Shown: one piece after another, positions 13,194 through 25,343 of the stretch
Layout: each line of letters begins with the position of its first letter
Position numbering within the stretch: the first letter of the stretch is position 1
From: Microbacterium testaceum StLB037
GTDB taxonomy: Bacteria; Actinomycetota; Actinomycetes; Actinomycetales; Microbacteriaceae
NCBI RefSeq assembly: GCF_000202635.1
Contig: NC_015125.1
Span: forward strand, 2,356,001 to 2,420,000
Direction: 5' to 3'
DNA: 64,000 nucleotides
Position numbers and translations under genes: made by a program
The notes under the pieces: model-generated
Told to the model about the DNA's origin: nothing
Database searches by the model: none
The model's input: the letters and a program-made list of their open reading frames with translations, nothing else

Positions 13194-13987
13194 CGCGACT
13201 GGATGCCGAGCTCGCTGCTCGCGGCCTTGCCCGCTCGCGGTCGCACGCGACGCAACTGATCGCCGCCGGCGAGGTGAGCGTCAACGGGCGTGCGGTCGTC
13301 AAGGCATCCGCCCCCGTCGACACGGACAGCGTGATCGAGGTGGCGAGTCCGGATCATTACGTCAGCCGCGGGGCGCACAAACTACTCGCGGCGCTCGACG
13401 CCTTCGAGGTCGACGTCGCGGGGCGCGTCGCGCTGGACCTCGGCGCATCGACGGGCGGGTTCACACAGGTGCTCCGCGAGCGCGGTGCGCGGCCGGTGTT
13501 GGCGGTCGACGTCGGCCACGGGCAGTTGTCCACAGCCCTGGCGTCCGACCCCGACGTGGTGTCGGTCGAGGGGTATAACGTGCGGTTCATGACCGCCGCC
13601 TCCCTCGCGCACGCCACCGGCGTCGCCGAGCGACCCGCGATCGTCACCGGGGACCTCTCGTTCATCTCGCTCCACCACGTTCTGCCCGCGGTGGTGGAGA
13701 CGGCCGCGCCCGACGCGGATGTCATCCTCCTCGTGAAACCGCAGTTCGAAGTGGGACGCACGGCCGTCAAGGGCGGACTCGTGACTGACCCGGCGCTCCG
13801 CGCGGACGCCGTTCACACGGTGCTCTGGGCCGCGTGGGATGCCGGTCTCAAGACCAGCGGCCTCATCTCGTCGCCCATCGTCGGGACCCACGGCAACCAG
13901 GAGTACGTCGCGTGGTTCTCAGCCGCTCACGGCACCGACCCCTCAGAATGGGAGAGCACCGTGACCCGACTGACCGGAAGCCGATGA
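13190..13987 (+). CDS. tlyA: TlyA family rRNA 2'-O-methyltransferase
   Basis: A 265-residue protein with the two-domain TlyA plan: an S4 RNA-binding domain (residues 1 to about 60, RLDAELAARGLARSRSHA...) joined to a Rossmann methyltransferase (LDLGASTGGFT at 82-92 binds S-adenosylmethionine; VTGDLSFISL and LLVKPQFE follow). In mycobacteria TlyA methylates 16S C1409 and 23S C1920 and gives capreomycin sensitivity; the same chemistry is expected here. It overlaps both neighbours by 4 nt, so it is part of a coupled housekeeping operon. Confidence 0.93.
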   Translation: MTRLDAELAARGLARSRSHATQLIAAGEVSVNGRAVVKASAPVDTDSVIEVASPDHYVSRGAHKLLAALDAFEVDVAGRVALDLGASTGGFTQVLRERGARPVLAVDVGHGQLSTALASDPDVVSVEGYNVRFMTAASLAHATGVAERPAIVTGDLSFISLHHVLPAVVETAAPDADVILLVKPQFEVGRTAVKGGLVTDPALRADAVHTVLWAAWDAGLKTSGLISSPIVGTHGNQEYVAWFSAAHGTDPSEWESTVTRLTGSR

Positions 13988-14904
13988 CCCCCAGCGATCG
14001 CCGAATCCTCCTCGTCGTCCACGCGCGCCGTGACGACACCGTCCAGGCTGCCGAGCGCATCATCTCGGCGGTGCTCACGGCGGGGGCGGTTCCCGTCGTC
14101 TCGGCGGAGGACCGTCCCGAACTCGCCGAGCGCCTTTCGCTCGAGGGTGTGGCGACGCTCGGCGCCGAGGTGGGCATCGACGAGGTCGAACTCGCCATCG
14201 TTCTCGGCGGCGACGGAACGATCCTGCGCGCGGCCGAGATGGTGCGGGGCAGCACCGCACCCATTCTGGGTATCAACATGGGCCACGTCGGTTTCCTCGC
14301 CGAGATCGAGCGCGACGACATGGACGATGCCGTGCGTCGCGTGATCGCCCGCGACTACACGGTCGAGGAGCGCCTGGCTCTGGCGGTCAAGATCCAGGAT
14401 GCCGATGACCGCGTCATCTACGAGACCTGGGCCCTGAACGAGGCCACGGTCGAAAAGGCCAGCCGGGAACGCATGCTCGAAGTCGTCATGGCGGTCGATG
14501 GACGCCCTCTGTCGTCGTTCGGCTGCGACGGAGTGGTCATCGCGACCCCCACCGGCTCGACCGCCTACAACTTCTCCGCGGGTGGCCCGGTCGTCTGGCC
14601 GACCGTCGAGGCCATCGCCGTGGTTCCCCTTTCCGCGCACGCGCTGTTCGCGCGGCCCCTCGTCGTGGGCCCGGATGCCAGCGTCGCGGTCGAGGTCCTC
14701 GAGCGCACGAGCGGGAGTGGCATCCTGTGGTGCGATGGTCGACGCTCGCACGATCTACCGCCGGGAGCCCGGGTCGTCGTGCGTCGGTCGTCGCGGCCCG
14801 TGCGTCTGGCTCGGCTGCATCCCGCGGCCTTCACGGAGCGTCTCGTCCGCAAGTTCCGTCTCCCCGTCACGGGCTGGCGCGGCACCGCCGGAGGCGTCTC
14901 ATGA
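13984..14904 (+). CDS. nadK: NAD kinase
   Basis: A 306-residue enzyme that phosphorylates NAD to NADP. The GGDG motif (75-78, VLGGDGTILRAAE), the NE pair in WALNEATVEK, and PTGSTAYNFSAGGP are the conserved ATP-NAD kinase signatures. The ATG overlaps the tlyA stop (ATGA at 13984-13987), and the stop overlaps the recN start, giving tight coupling. The order tlyA-nadK-recN is widely conserved in actinobacteria. Confidence 0.95.
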   Translation: MTPSDRRILLVVHARRDDTVQAAERIISAVLTAGAVPVVSAEDRPELAERLSLEGVATLGAEVGIDEVELAIVLGGDGTILRAAEMVRGSTAPILGINMGHVGFLAEIERDDMDDAVRRVIARDYTVEERLALAVKIQDADDRVIYETWALNEATVEKASRERMLEVVMAVDGRPLSSFGCDGVVIATPTGSTAYNFSAGGPVVWPTVEAIAVVPLSAHALFARPLVVGPDASVAVEVLERTSGSGILWCDGRRSHDLPPGARVVVRRSSRPVRLARLHPAAFTERLVRKFRLPVTGWRGTAGGVS

Positions 14905-16598
14905 TCGAAGAGATGCGTCTTCGCGACCTCGGCGTCATCGCCGACGCGACACTGCCCATCGGGCGGGGTTTCACCGCGATCACGGGGGAGACCGGCGCCG
15001 GTAAGACCATGGTCGTCACCGGGCTGGGGCTTCTGCTGGGCCAGCGCGCCGACTCCGGTGCGGTGCGCAAGGGCGCGGCGCAGGCGGCGGTCGAGGGCGT
15101 CTGGCTCGTCCCCGAGGACGGCACGGTCGCGGGGCGCGTGCGGGAGGCCGGCGGTGACGTCGAGCCCGTCGGTGGCGGATCCGCCGAGCTTTACCTCGGA
15201 CGGACGGTCTCCAGCGAAGGGCGCGGACGCGCCACGGTGGGGGGACGCACCGCTCCGGCCGGCGTCCTCGCCGACCTGGCCGACGATCTCGTCGTCGTCC
15301 ACGGGCAGTCCGATCAGCTCCGGCTGAAGTCGGCGTCCGCGCAGCGCGACGCGCTCGACCGCTTCGGCGGGGAGGTCGTCACGGCGGCCCGAGAGGCGTA
15401 CCGCGCGGCGTGGGACGCGTGGCGGACGCTCGACGCCGAGCTGACCACGCTCACCGCCGACCGAGACGAGCGTGCCCGTGAGGCCGAGCAGTTGCGGGCG
15501 GCGATCGCCGAGATCGAGGCTGCCGCCCCCGTCCCGGGAGAGGACGAGGAGCTCGCCCGCCGTGCGGAGCGCCTCGCCAACGCCGAGGAGCTGCGGCTGG
15601 CCGCGGTCACCGCCCACGCCGCACTGTCGAACGAGGACGGCACACCCGACGTGATCACCCTGCTCGCCGAGGCGCGTCGCGCCCTCGAGCGCATCGCCGG
15701 GAGCGACGACGCCCTCGCCGCGATCGGGGAACAGGTCGCCGACCTCGGATACCGAGCCACCGACGCGTCCGTCGCGCTGTCGGGTTACCTCGCCGACCTC
15801 GACGAGTCGGGCCCCCACGAGCTGGCCGCCGTCGACGAGCGGCGCGCCGTCCTCGCTGGACTCACCCGCGCACACGGATCCGTGGATGCCGCCCTCGCCC
15901 TGCTCGAGACCGGCTCGGCGCGTCTCGTCGAACTCGACGACGACGGCGACCGCTTGCAGCGTCTGGAGACGCAGCGCGATGACGCGGCGGCCGAGCTCGA
16001 CGTCGCTGCCGAGAGACTCACCGCGGCCAGGCGCGAGGCGGCGGAGCGCCTGGGCGCCGCCGTCACGGAGGAGCTTCACGCGCTCGCCTTGCCCGATGCC
16101 CGCCTGACGGTCGACGTGGCGCCCGCGGCACCGGCGGGTCATGGTCGTGACGAGGTGTCGATCCTCCTCGCACCGCACCCCGGCGCCGACCCGCGTCCCG
16201 TGTCGCGGGGTGCTTCGGGCGGCGAGCTCAGCCGCGTCATGCTCGCGATCGAGGTGGTGATCGCCGGGGTCGACCCGGTCCCCACGTTCGTCTTCGACGA
16301 GGTCGACGCCGGGATCGGCGGTGCGGCCGCGATCGAGGTCGGACGTCGTCTCGCGCGCCTCGCCGAGTCGTCCCAGGTGATCGCCGTCACCCACCTCGCG
16401 CAGGTGGCCGCGTTCGCCGGCAACCACCTCACGGTGGTCAAGGGCAACGACGGTGCGGTCACGGCATCCAGCGTCCGTCGGCTCGAGGGAGCGGAGCGCG
16501 AGGCCGAGATGGCGCGCCTGCTCTCCGGGTTGAGCGACTCGGATGCCGCGCTGACGCACGCGCGCGAACTGCTCGAGACCGGGCGCAGCGCGGGCTGA
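14901..16598 (+). CDS. recN: DNA repair protein RecN
   Basis: A 565-residue SMC-like ATPase acting on DNA double-strand breaks. Walker A GETGAGKT (29-36), a long heptad-rich middle, the ABC signature SGGELSRVMLA and Walker B FVFDEVDAGIGG followed by VTHLAQVAAFA are all present and in order. The length is typical. It starts within the nadK stop (ATGA). In many bacteria recN is under LexA control; I see no clear SOS box just upstream, as expected for an internal operon gene. Confidence 0.95.
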   Translation: MIEEMRLRDLGVIADATLPIGRGFTAITGETGAGKTMVVTGLGLLLGQRADSGAVRKGAAQAAVEGVWLVPEDGTVAGRVREAGGDVEPVGGGSAELYLGRTVSSEGRGRATVGGRTAPAGVLADLADDLVVVHGQSDQLRLKSASAQRDALDRFGGEVVTAAREAYRAAWDAWRTLDAELTTLTADRDERAREAEQLRAAIAEIEAAAPVPGEDEELARRAERLANAEELRLAAVTAHAALSNEDGTPDVITLLAEARRALERIAGSDDALAAIGEQVADLGYRATDASVALSGYLADLDESGPHELAAVDERRAVLAGLTRAHGSVDAALALLETGSARLVELDDDGDRLQRLETQRDDAAAELDVAAERLTAARREAAERLGAAVTEELHALALPDARLTVDVAPAAPAGHGRDEVSILLAPHPGADPRPVSRGASGGELSRVMLAIEVVIAGVDPVPTFVFDEVDAGIGGAAAIEVGRRLARLAESSQVIAVTHLAQVAAFAGNHLTVVKGNDGAVTASSVRRLEGAEREAEMARLLSGLSDSDAALTHARELLETGRSAG

Positions 16599-18431
<1,833 letters not shown>

Positions 18432-18432
18432 C

Positions 18433-19011
18433 ATGGATGAGCTGCGCGACGAGCGGGTGGACCTCGAGATTCTCTCGACAGATCTCGTCTACGAGGGCGC
18501 CGTGTGGAACGTGCGCAGCGACACCGTGCGGTACGGCGACGGCGAGATGACCCGCCAGTACGTCGAGCACCCGGGGGCCGCGGCCGTCGTGGCGATCGAC
18601 GACGACGAGCGCGTCGTGCTCATCCAGCAGTACCGCCACCCGATCAAGGAACGCGACTGGGAGATCCCGGCGGGTCTGCTCGACGTCGCCGGTGAACCAC
18701 CGCTCGAGACGGCGAAGCGTGAGCTGACCGAAGAGGTCGACCTCGAAGCGGACCGCTGGCAGCACCTGATCTCGATGCACACCACGCCCGGCGGCAACGA
18801 CGAGGTCGTGCACGTCTTCCTCGCCCGCGGCCTGCGGTCGGTCGAGACCGACTACGAGCGCGAGCACGAGGAGTCCGACATGCGGGTCGAGCGCGTGCCG
18901 CTCGCCGACGTGATCGACGGTGTGCTCGCGGGGCGCCTGCGTAACGGCATCCTGGCCACCGGCGCTCTCGCCGCGGCCGAGGTGCTGCGCCGCGAGGCCA
19001 CCTCGGCCTGA
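18433..19011 (+). CDS. Nudix hydrolase, ADP-ribose pyrophosphatase type
   Basis: A 192-residue protein starting one base after the pyrG stop. The Nudix box spans about 81-104 ([18 protein letters not shown] then TEEVDL), closely following the ADP-ribose pyrophosphatase pattern of M. tuberculosis Rv1700, which sits at the same place between pyrG and xerD. It should hydrolyse ADP-ribose to AMP and ribose-5-phosphate using Mg. One oddity: the usual Gly after the catalytic EE pair is Asp (D103); the metal-binding E97, E100 and E101 are kept, so activity is expected. Confidence 0.88.
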   Translation: MDELRDERVDLEILSTDLVYEGAVWNVRSDTVRYGDGEMTRQYVEHPGAAAVVAIDDDERVVLIQQYRHPIKERDWEIPAGLLDVAGEPPLETAKRELTEEVDLEADRWQHLISMHTTPGGNDEVVHVFLARGLRSVETDYEREHEESDMRVERVPLADVIDGVLAGRLRNGILATGALAAAEVLRREATSA

Positions 19012-19012
19012 C

Positions 19013-19942
19013 GTGGAGCTCGAGCGCGCTGTCGAGGGGTACCTCCGGCACGTCGCGCTCGAGCGCGGGCTCTCGGACCATACCGTCGCCGCCTACCGGC
19101 GCGACCTCGCGGTGTACATCGAGTGGCTGCGCGGTCGAGGGGTGGATGCGATCGAGACGGTGACGCCCGCGCTCATCGCCGACTTCGCCGCCGAACGGGC
19201 GTCGGCCGAACCCCCGCCCGCGTCCTCCTCGCTCGCACGGCTGCAGTCTTCGGTGCGGGGACTGCATCGTTTCCTCGTCCTCGAGGGACGAGTCGATGAC
19301 GACCCGAGCGGACGCCTGCGCCCCCCGAAAGCCCCACGGCGCCTGCCGAAGGCGCTGACCATCGGCCAGGTGAACGAGCTTCTGGATGCCGCGGGGCCTG
19401 CCCCCGGCTCGTCCGACGCCTCGGTGGCCGAGCCCGCCGCGGTGCGCGACCGTGCGTTGCTCGAACTGTTGTACGCGACCGGCGCGCGGGTGTCGGAGAT
19501 CGTCCAGCTCGACGTCGACGACACCGTGCACGGCGACCTGCTGCGTGTACGCGGCAAGGGCGACAAAGAGCGCGTGGTGCCCGTGGGCTCGTACGCCCGC
19601 GCCGCGATCGAGGCCTATCTCACCCGGGTACGCCCGGCCCTCGCGGCCAAGGGGCGAGCCACGCCGAGGTTGTTCCTCGGGGTCCGCGGTGCTCCTCTCT
19701 CGCGCCAGAGCGCGTGGCTGATCATCCAGGCCGCAGCCGAACGCGCGAGCCTCACCGCCCACGTCTCGCCGCACACGCTGCGCCACTCCTTCGCGACCCA
19801 TCTCCTGCAGGGCGGAGCCGACGTCCGCGTCGTGCAGGAGCTCCTGGGGCACGCGTCGGTCGCGACGACCCAGATCTACACGCACGTCACCGTCGACGCG
19901 TTGCGCGACGTCTACGCGGGCGCTCATCCGCGGGCGCGGTGA
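19013..19942 (+). CDS. xerD: Tyrosine recombinase XerD-like
   Basis: A 309-residue recombinase, from a GTG one base after the Nudix stop. The N-terminal SAM-like core-binding domain (1 to about 100) precedes the catalytic domain with all active residues: Arg in ATGARVSE, Lys in [10 protein letters not shown], His-x-x-Arg in [13 protein letters not shown], His in LGHASV and the nucleophile Tyr in TQIYTHVT. With XerC it would resolve chromosome dimers at dif. Synteny with Rv1701 supports XerD rather than a phage integrase. No attachment site or mobile genes are nearby. Confidence 0.92.
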   Translation: MELERAVEGYLRHVALERGLSDHTVAAYRRDLAVYIEWLRGRGVDAIETVTPALIADFAAERASAEPPPASSSLARLQSSVRGLHRFLVLEGRVDDDPSGRLRPPKAPRRLPKALTIGQVNELLDAAGPAPGSSDASVAEPAAVRDRALLELLYATGARVSEIVQLDVDDTVHGDLLRVRGKGDKERVVPVGSYARAAIEAYLTRVRPALAAKGRATPRLFLGVRGAPLSRQSAWLIIQAAAERASLTAHVSPHTLRHSFATHLLQGGADVRVVQELLGHASVATTQIYTHVTVDALRDVYAGAHPRAR

Positions 19943-20061
19943 GCGCGCGGCATCCGGTCCCATCGACAGGCTCAAGGACCTCGACGTCGCGCGGATGCAC
20001 GGCACTCGGGATGACGATCTCGGGGCTCGGGTGCCGGACGGCGTCCTGAGAGACTAGGAGG
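19943..20061. other. Spacer with inverted repeat between xerD and the ABC-F gene
   Basis: A 119-base spacer holding an inverted repeat GCATCCG (19950-19956) / CGGATGC (19992-19998) around CGACAGGCTCAAGGACC. Because of the long loop it is more likely a dispersed intergenic element than a simple terminator. No promoter is obvious. Confidence 0.4.
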
Positions 20062-21702
<1,641 letters not shown>

Positions 21703-21724
21703 CGCGAGCGCGATACGGCGCGAG

Positions 21725-21783
21725 AAACGCCGATCCTGTCGAGACACGCGGCAGCGCAGCGAGTCTCGACAGGATGAGCGTTT
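21725..21783. terminator. Bidirectional terminator-like inverted repeat
   Basis: Arms 21725-21745 and 21763-21783 pair over 21 positions with two mismatches (the 13-bp core ATCCTGTCGAGAC is perfect); the outer ends are AAACGC/GCGTTT. It sits between the convergent ABC-F and LysR-like genes and could end both transcripts. Confidence 0.65.
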
Positions 21784-21804
21784 ATCGGGGGACGGGCGCG
21801 CGGG

Positions 21805-22158
21805 TCAGCGGCCCTGGCGCTTCTTGTAGGGCTTGGGCTGGCCCTTCACGATCGGGGCGCGGCCCTTGCCCTTCGACGCCTTCGCCTTGCCGCCGCCGGG
21901 TGCCTTCTGCTTCGGCGCGGGCGGCGGGGCGTCGGCGATGCGGTGATGCGCCTCCTCGAGCAGCAGACGCCCCGCGGGGGTGAGCTGCGTGGGCGGGGTG
22001 CGGGAGATCAACGACTGCCCCACCTCTTCCTCGAGCTTGTCGATGGTCGTGTAGAGGGATGCGAGGGGGATGCCGAGCTGCTCGGCCGAGCGCGGGAAGT
22101 GCAGCTCCTCGGCGAGGACGGCGAACCGGCGGAGATGCTCGAGCTTCATGGCATCCAT
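21805..22158 (-). CDS. LysR-type HTH protein lacking an effector domain
   Basis: A 117-residue protein from ATG 22158 (ATG 22149 is also possible). Residues 4 to about 62 (LEHLRRFAVLAEELHFPRSA ... TPAGRLLLE) are a standard LysR winged helix; the normal co-inducer domain of about 230 residues is absent. Instead there is a short tail very rich in Lys, Gly and Pro (KAKASKGKGRAPIVKGQPK), strongly basic and probably disordered, which may add non-specific DNA binding. It may control the adjacent oxidoreductase genes or act as a nucleoid-associated protein; both are inference. Confidence 0.75.
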   Translation of the reverse strand: MDAMKLEHLRRFAVLAEELHFPRSAEQLGIPLASLYTTIDKLEEEVGQSLISRTPPTQLTPAGRLLLEEAHHRIADAPPPAPKQKAPGGGKAKASKGKGRAPIVKGQPKPYKKRQGR

Positions 22159-22328
22159 TCTCCCGTGCCGGGCTGGCGACCGTGGCAGGCAGGCGGGCGG
22201 CCCGTGCCCGGATCACACGATCGTGACGAGATCGCGCGGCCCGGCAGTCTCGGTGCGTGCGACCTCGCACCGATCGTATGATCTCGGCGGCCCCGAGCAC
22301 TGCGCCGCGCGGGCGGGAGGGGCGCGGG

Positions 22329-23879
22329 TCAGGCCGCCGACGCGAGGAAGCGGTCCGCGGTGCGCAGCGACAGCGCCATGATCGTCAGGGCGGGATTCGC
22401 GGCGATGGCCGAGGGGAAGACGGAGTTGTCGCTGATCCACAGGTTGGGGATCTCGTGCGAGCGGCCGTCGGCATCCACGACGCCGTCGGACGGGTCCACC
22501 GACATCCGGCACGTGCCGATCGTGTGAGCGGTGCGGGCCAACACCATCGTCTCGCGGGCGCCGGCGGCCTCCATCACCCGCAGCATGAACGCCGTCGCGT
22601 GCCGATCGATCGCCTTCTCGTTCGCTCCCGCGGTGAAGCTCACCCGGGCGCGAGGGATGCCGAACTCGTCGAGCTCGTCGACCAGCTCGAGCCGGTTGTC
22701 GTCCGACGGCAGACACTCGGCGTTGATGCCGATGCCCGCCATGAACCGCGACTGCTCGAGTCGCTGCATGAGCTCGGGACCCCAGAGGCCACCACCGCGA
22801 ACGAGCGTCGTCGAGAAGGTCAGGGGCATGACGCCCAGGCTCTGCACGAGATAGCCACCGGCGAAATCGGCGTCGGCGGGCCGCATCATGTCCTCGCTGA
22901 TGAGCGAGGAGGGGTATCCACGGTGGCCGCGGACGGGTTCGTCGAACCGCCCCCACACCTGGGTCGCACCGTGGGCGAGGAAGTTGCGGCCGACCTGACC
23001 GTTGGCGTTCGCCAGGCCGGTGTGCAGCAGCAGGCGCGGCGTCTCGACTCCGCCGCCCGCGAGCACGAGCGAACGACACCGCTGGCGTACATCGACGCCG
23101 TTCCGGCGGTAGACGACAGCGGCGACATGGCCGCGCGCGTCGAGTTCGATCGCGTGGACCATCGCCTCGGCGCGGATCTCGGCGCCGGCGGCGACCGCCG
23201 CAGGCAGGTAGGTGTTGGCGGTGGAGGCCTTGGCATCCGTCCGGCATCCCTGGTGGCACTCGCCGCAGTTGACGCACGCCCCGCGCTCGCCGTGGTGATC
23301 TTGCAGGCGCGCGCGGGTGAGAACGGCGGCGGGCGCATCGGCCCAGCGGATACCGAGGGCGTCGCAGCCCTTCGCCACGAGGTTCGCGGGCGCGTTGCGC
23401 TTCGCGGGCGCATAGGCGTAGCGACGCGAGGGGTCCCACGGGTAGGGGGTGGGCCCCGAGACGCCGATGTCACCCTCGACCCGCTCGACGTAGGCCAGCA
23501 GCTCGTCGGGGTCGACGGGCCAGTCGCGGCCCTCGCCCGTCTCGGTACGCAGCGCGAGGTCGCGGCGGTCGGGACGCGGGGTGAACGCGCCCCAGTGCAG
23601 CATCGACCCGCCCACGCCGCGTCCGCTGTTGTTGGGCCCGAAGGCGGTGGGGTCGTCGCCGCCGCTGAGTCGCTCCGACATCCAGTTGATCTCGACGGCC
23701 TCGGTCTCATCGGGGGTGAGGTCGTCGAGCGCGAAGTGGCGCCCGGCCTCGATCGCGACGACGCTCAGGCCCTTCTTCGCGAGCTCGGCCGTCAGGGGCG
23801 CGCCGCCCGCGCCGGTTCCCACGACGACCACATCGACGGTCTCGTCGGTGCCGAACGTGCGCATGGTCTCGATGTTCAT
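22329..23879 (-). CDS. GMC-family FAD oxidoreductase with Cys cluster
   Basis: A 516-residue enzyme. VVVVGTGAGGAPLTAELA (17-34) is the FAD dinucleotide loop; RGVGGSMLHWGA (87-98) and the C-terminal HTIGTCRMS plus LWISDNSVFPSAIAANPALT are the GMC signatures, with the catalytic His in the latter region. Cysteines 202, 205, 208 and 212 form C-x2-C-x2-C-x3-C, like the segment holding an Fe-S cluster in FAD-dependent glucose/gluconate dehydrogenases. The start overlaps the upstream gene (ATGA at 23876-23879), whose C-terminal domain resembles the small subunit of gluconate dehydrogenase, so the two probably form one membrane-linked or cytosolic dehydrogenase of sugar acids, polyols or other alcohols. 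Confidence 0.85.
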   Translation of the reverse strand: MNIETMRTFGTDETVDVVVVGTGAGGAPLTAELAKKGLSVVAIEAGRHFALDDLTPDETEAVEINWMSERLSGGDDPTAFGPNNSGRGVGGSMLHWGAFTPRPDRRDLALRTETGEGRDWPVDPDELLAYVERVEGDIGVSGPTPYPWDPSRRYAYAPAKRNAPANLVAKGCDALGIRWADAPAAVLTRARLQDHHGERGACVNCGECHQGCRTDAKASTANTYLPAAVAAGAEIRAEAMVHAIELDARGHVAAVVYRRNGVDVRQRCRSLVLAGGGVETPRLLLHTGLANANGQVGRNFLAHGATQVWGRFDEPVRGHRGYPSSLISEDMMRPADADFAGGYLVQSLGVMPLTFSTTLVRGGGLWGPELMQRLEQSRFMAGIGINAECLPSDDNRLELVDELDEFGIPRARVSFTAGANEKAIDRHATAFMLRVMEAAGARETMVLARTAHTIGTCRMSVDPSDGVVDADGRSHEIPNLWISDNSVFPSAIAANPALTIMALSLRTADRFLASAA

Positions 23880-25270
23880 GCCGCGTCTCCCGCCGCTACG
23901 GTGCCGCCGACGCCGGCGGGCTCCCAGTCTTCGCGTCTCCCGAGACGCAGTTCCACGAACCCGCGGATCGGGCTGCCGCCGGTGGCGAACCCGTCGTATC
24001 CGAGGCGCGCCATGCTCGCCGGGTGCGCCAACCACTGGCGTACGAGGTCGTTGCGGGCGTCCTCGAGCCACAGCTTCAGTCGAGCAGCGTCGAGGGGGCC
24101 TTCGGCATCCGTCCGCCCCTCGACCGCGGCACGCAGCACGTCCTCACGCGCCACCGGGTCGGTCGGCCAGCTCGCGGAGAGGGTGTCGAGTCCCGCGCGG
24201 TACGCCTCGGGGTCGGGAGGCAGGTCGGCGTTGCGCCACCCGTCGCCCTCGCCGCGCGCGAGCTGCGCGTCGACGCGCGCGGCGATGTCGATCGCGAGAC
24301 CGTCCTGCGGCACGACGAGGTCGGCGATCTCGCGCAGCAGCGTCAGCTGCGCGAGATCGAGCACCTGGGGGGCGTACCCCCGGTCGTCGGGAACGGCCCG
24401 GAGATTCAGGATGCCGCGCACCCGGGCATCCACCCGGTCCCCGGCGATGAGAGCGGCCCAATCGTCGGGAACGACCGGCCCGATGAGGACCTCGTCCGCC
24501 ACGAAGCGCGCGATCGCCTCGGAGGTCTCGGGAGCACGTTCGAGGGGGATCATGTGGCCCGTGTCGTCGAGCGAGACGAAGCGCGCGCGGGGGTACACCG
24601 GGGCCAGCAGGCCCGGCTGAGCCGCGGCGCCGAGGTCGGCGTCCTCCGTGCCCGCCAGGACGAGGACGGGCAGGTCGAGGGTTCCGACCTCCGCCGAGGC
24701 GTCGACACGGCTGCCGGTCTCGAGCCACGCGCGCCACGCGGCGGGGGAGGTGCGTCGCAGATCCGTCAGGGCTTTCTCGTGGGCGCCGGGATCGAGCGGT
24801 TCCGCGGTGTTCTGATCGATGAAGGTCTCGGCATCCTGCTCCGAGATCGACCCCTCGGCCACCCACGACAGCATGCGCTCACGGCGCTCCTCGTCCATCG
24901 GCTCGGGCCGCGGGGGCGAGGGCGCCATGAGCACCATGCCGGCGAGACCCACGAGCGGAGCGTCTCCGCGGAGGACCCGGGATGCCACGAGCCCCGCGAC
25001 CTTCCCGCCCATGCTGTGGCCGCCGAGCATCCAGCGTCCGCGCGCGTGGGCCGCGAGATGTGCGAGGACGTGGTCCACCGTCGTCTCGAGCGAGGAGTCG
25101 CGCGCCTCGGCGAGGGAGCCGAAACCCGGGAGATCGATGCCCTCGACGCGCACCCGACCGGCGAGATGCTCCGCGACCCGGTCGAAGGACCCGGCGCTCG
25201 CGCCGAGCGCGTGGAGGAGGAACAGGGTGACGGGCTCCCCGCCCGAGGCGGTGGGGTTGTCGGTGAGCAT
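23876..25270 (-). CDS. Alpha/beta-hydrolase fused to gluconate 2-dehydrogenase subunit 3-like domain
   Basis: A 464-residue two-part protein. Residues 1 to about 270 are an alpha/beta-hydrolase with the nucleophile elbow GHSMGG (84-89, Ser86), a catalytic Asp in GTEDADLG and His in DDTGHMIPL. Residues about 285-460 (LTLLREIADLVVPQDG ... WLAHPASMARLGYDG) match the pattern of gluconate 2-dehydrogenase subunit 3, normally a separate small protein partnering a GMC flavoprotein. The next gene is exactly such a flavoprotein and overlaps by 4 nt. A longer GTG start at 25288 is possible. One idea is that the hydrolase opens a lactone made by the dehydrogenase; this is inference. Confidence 0.82.
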   Translation of the reverse strand: MLTDNPTASGGEPVTLFLLHALGASAGSFDRVAEHLAGRVRVEGIDLPGFGSLAEARDSSLETTVDHVLAHLAAHARGRWMLGGHSMGGKVAGLVASRVLRGDAPLVGLAGMVLMAPSPPRPEPMDEERRERMLSWVAEGSISEQDAETFIDQNTAEPLDPGAHEKALTDLRRTSPAAWRAWLETGSRVDASAEVGTLDLPVLVLAGTEDADLGAAAQPGLLAPVYPRARFVSLDDTGHMIPLERAPETSEAIARFVADEVLIGPVVPDDWAALIAGDRVDARVRGILNLRAVPDDRGYAPQVLDLAQLTLLREIADLVVPQDGLAIDIAARVDAQLARGEGDGWRNADLPPDPEAYRAGLDTLSASWPTDPVAREDVLRAAVEGRTDAEGPLDAARLKLWLEDARNDLVRQWLAHPASMARLGYDGFATGGSPIRGFVELRLGRREDWEPAGVGGTVAAGDAA

Positions 25271-25343
25271 GTCTTCACGCTCGCGCACGTCGGGTGCCGG
25301 AACGGGTCGCTTGCGCGGCGACCCGTTATACGCAAGGGCGGCG

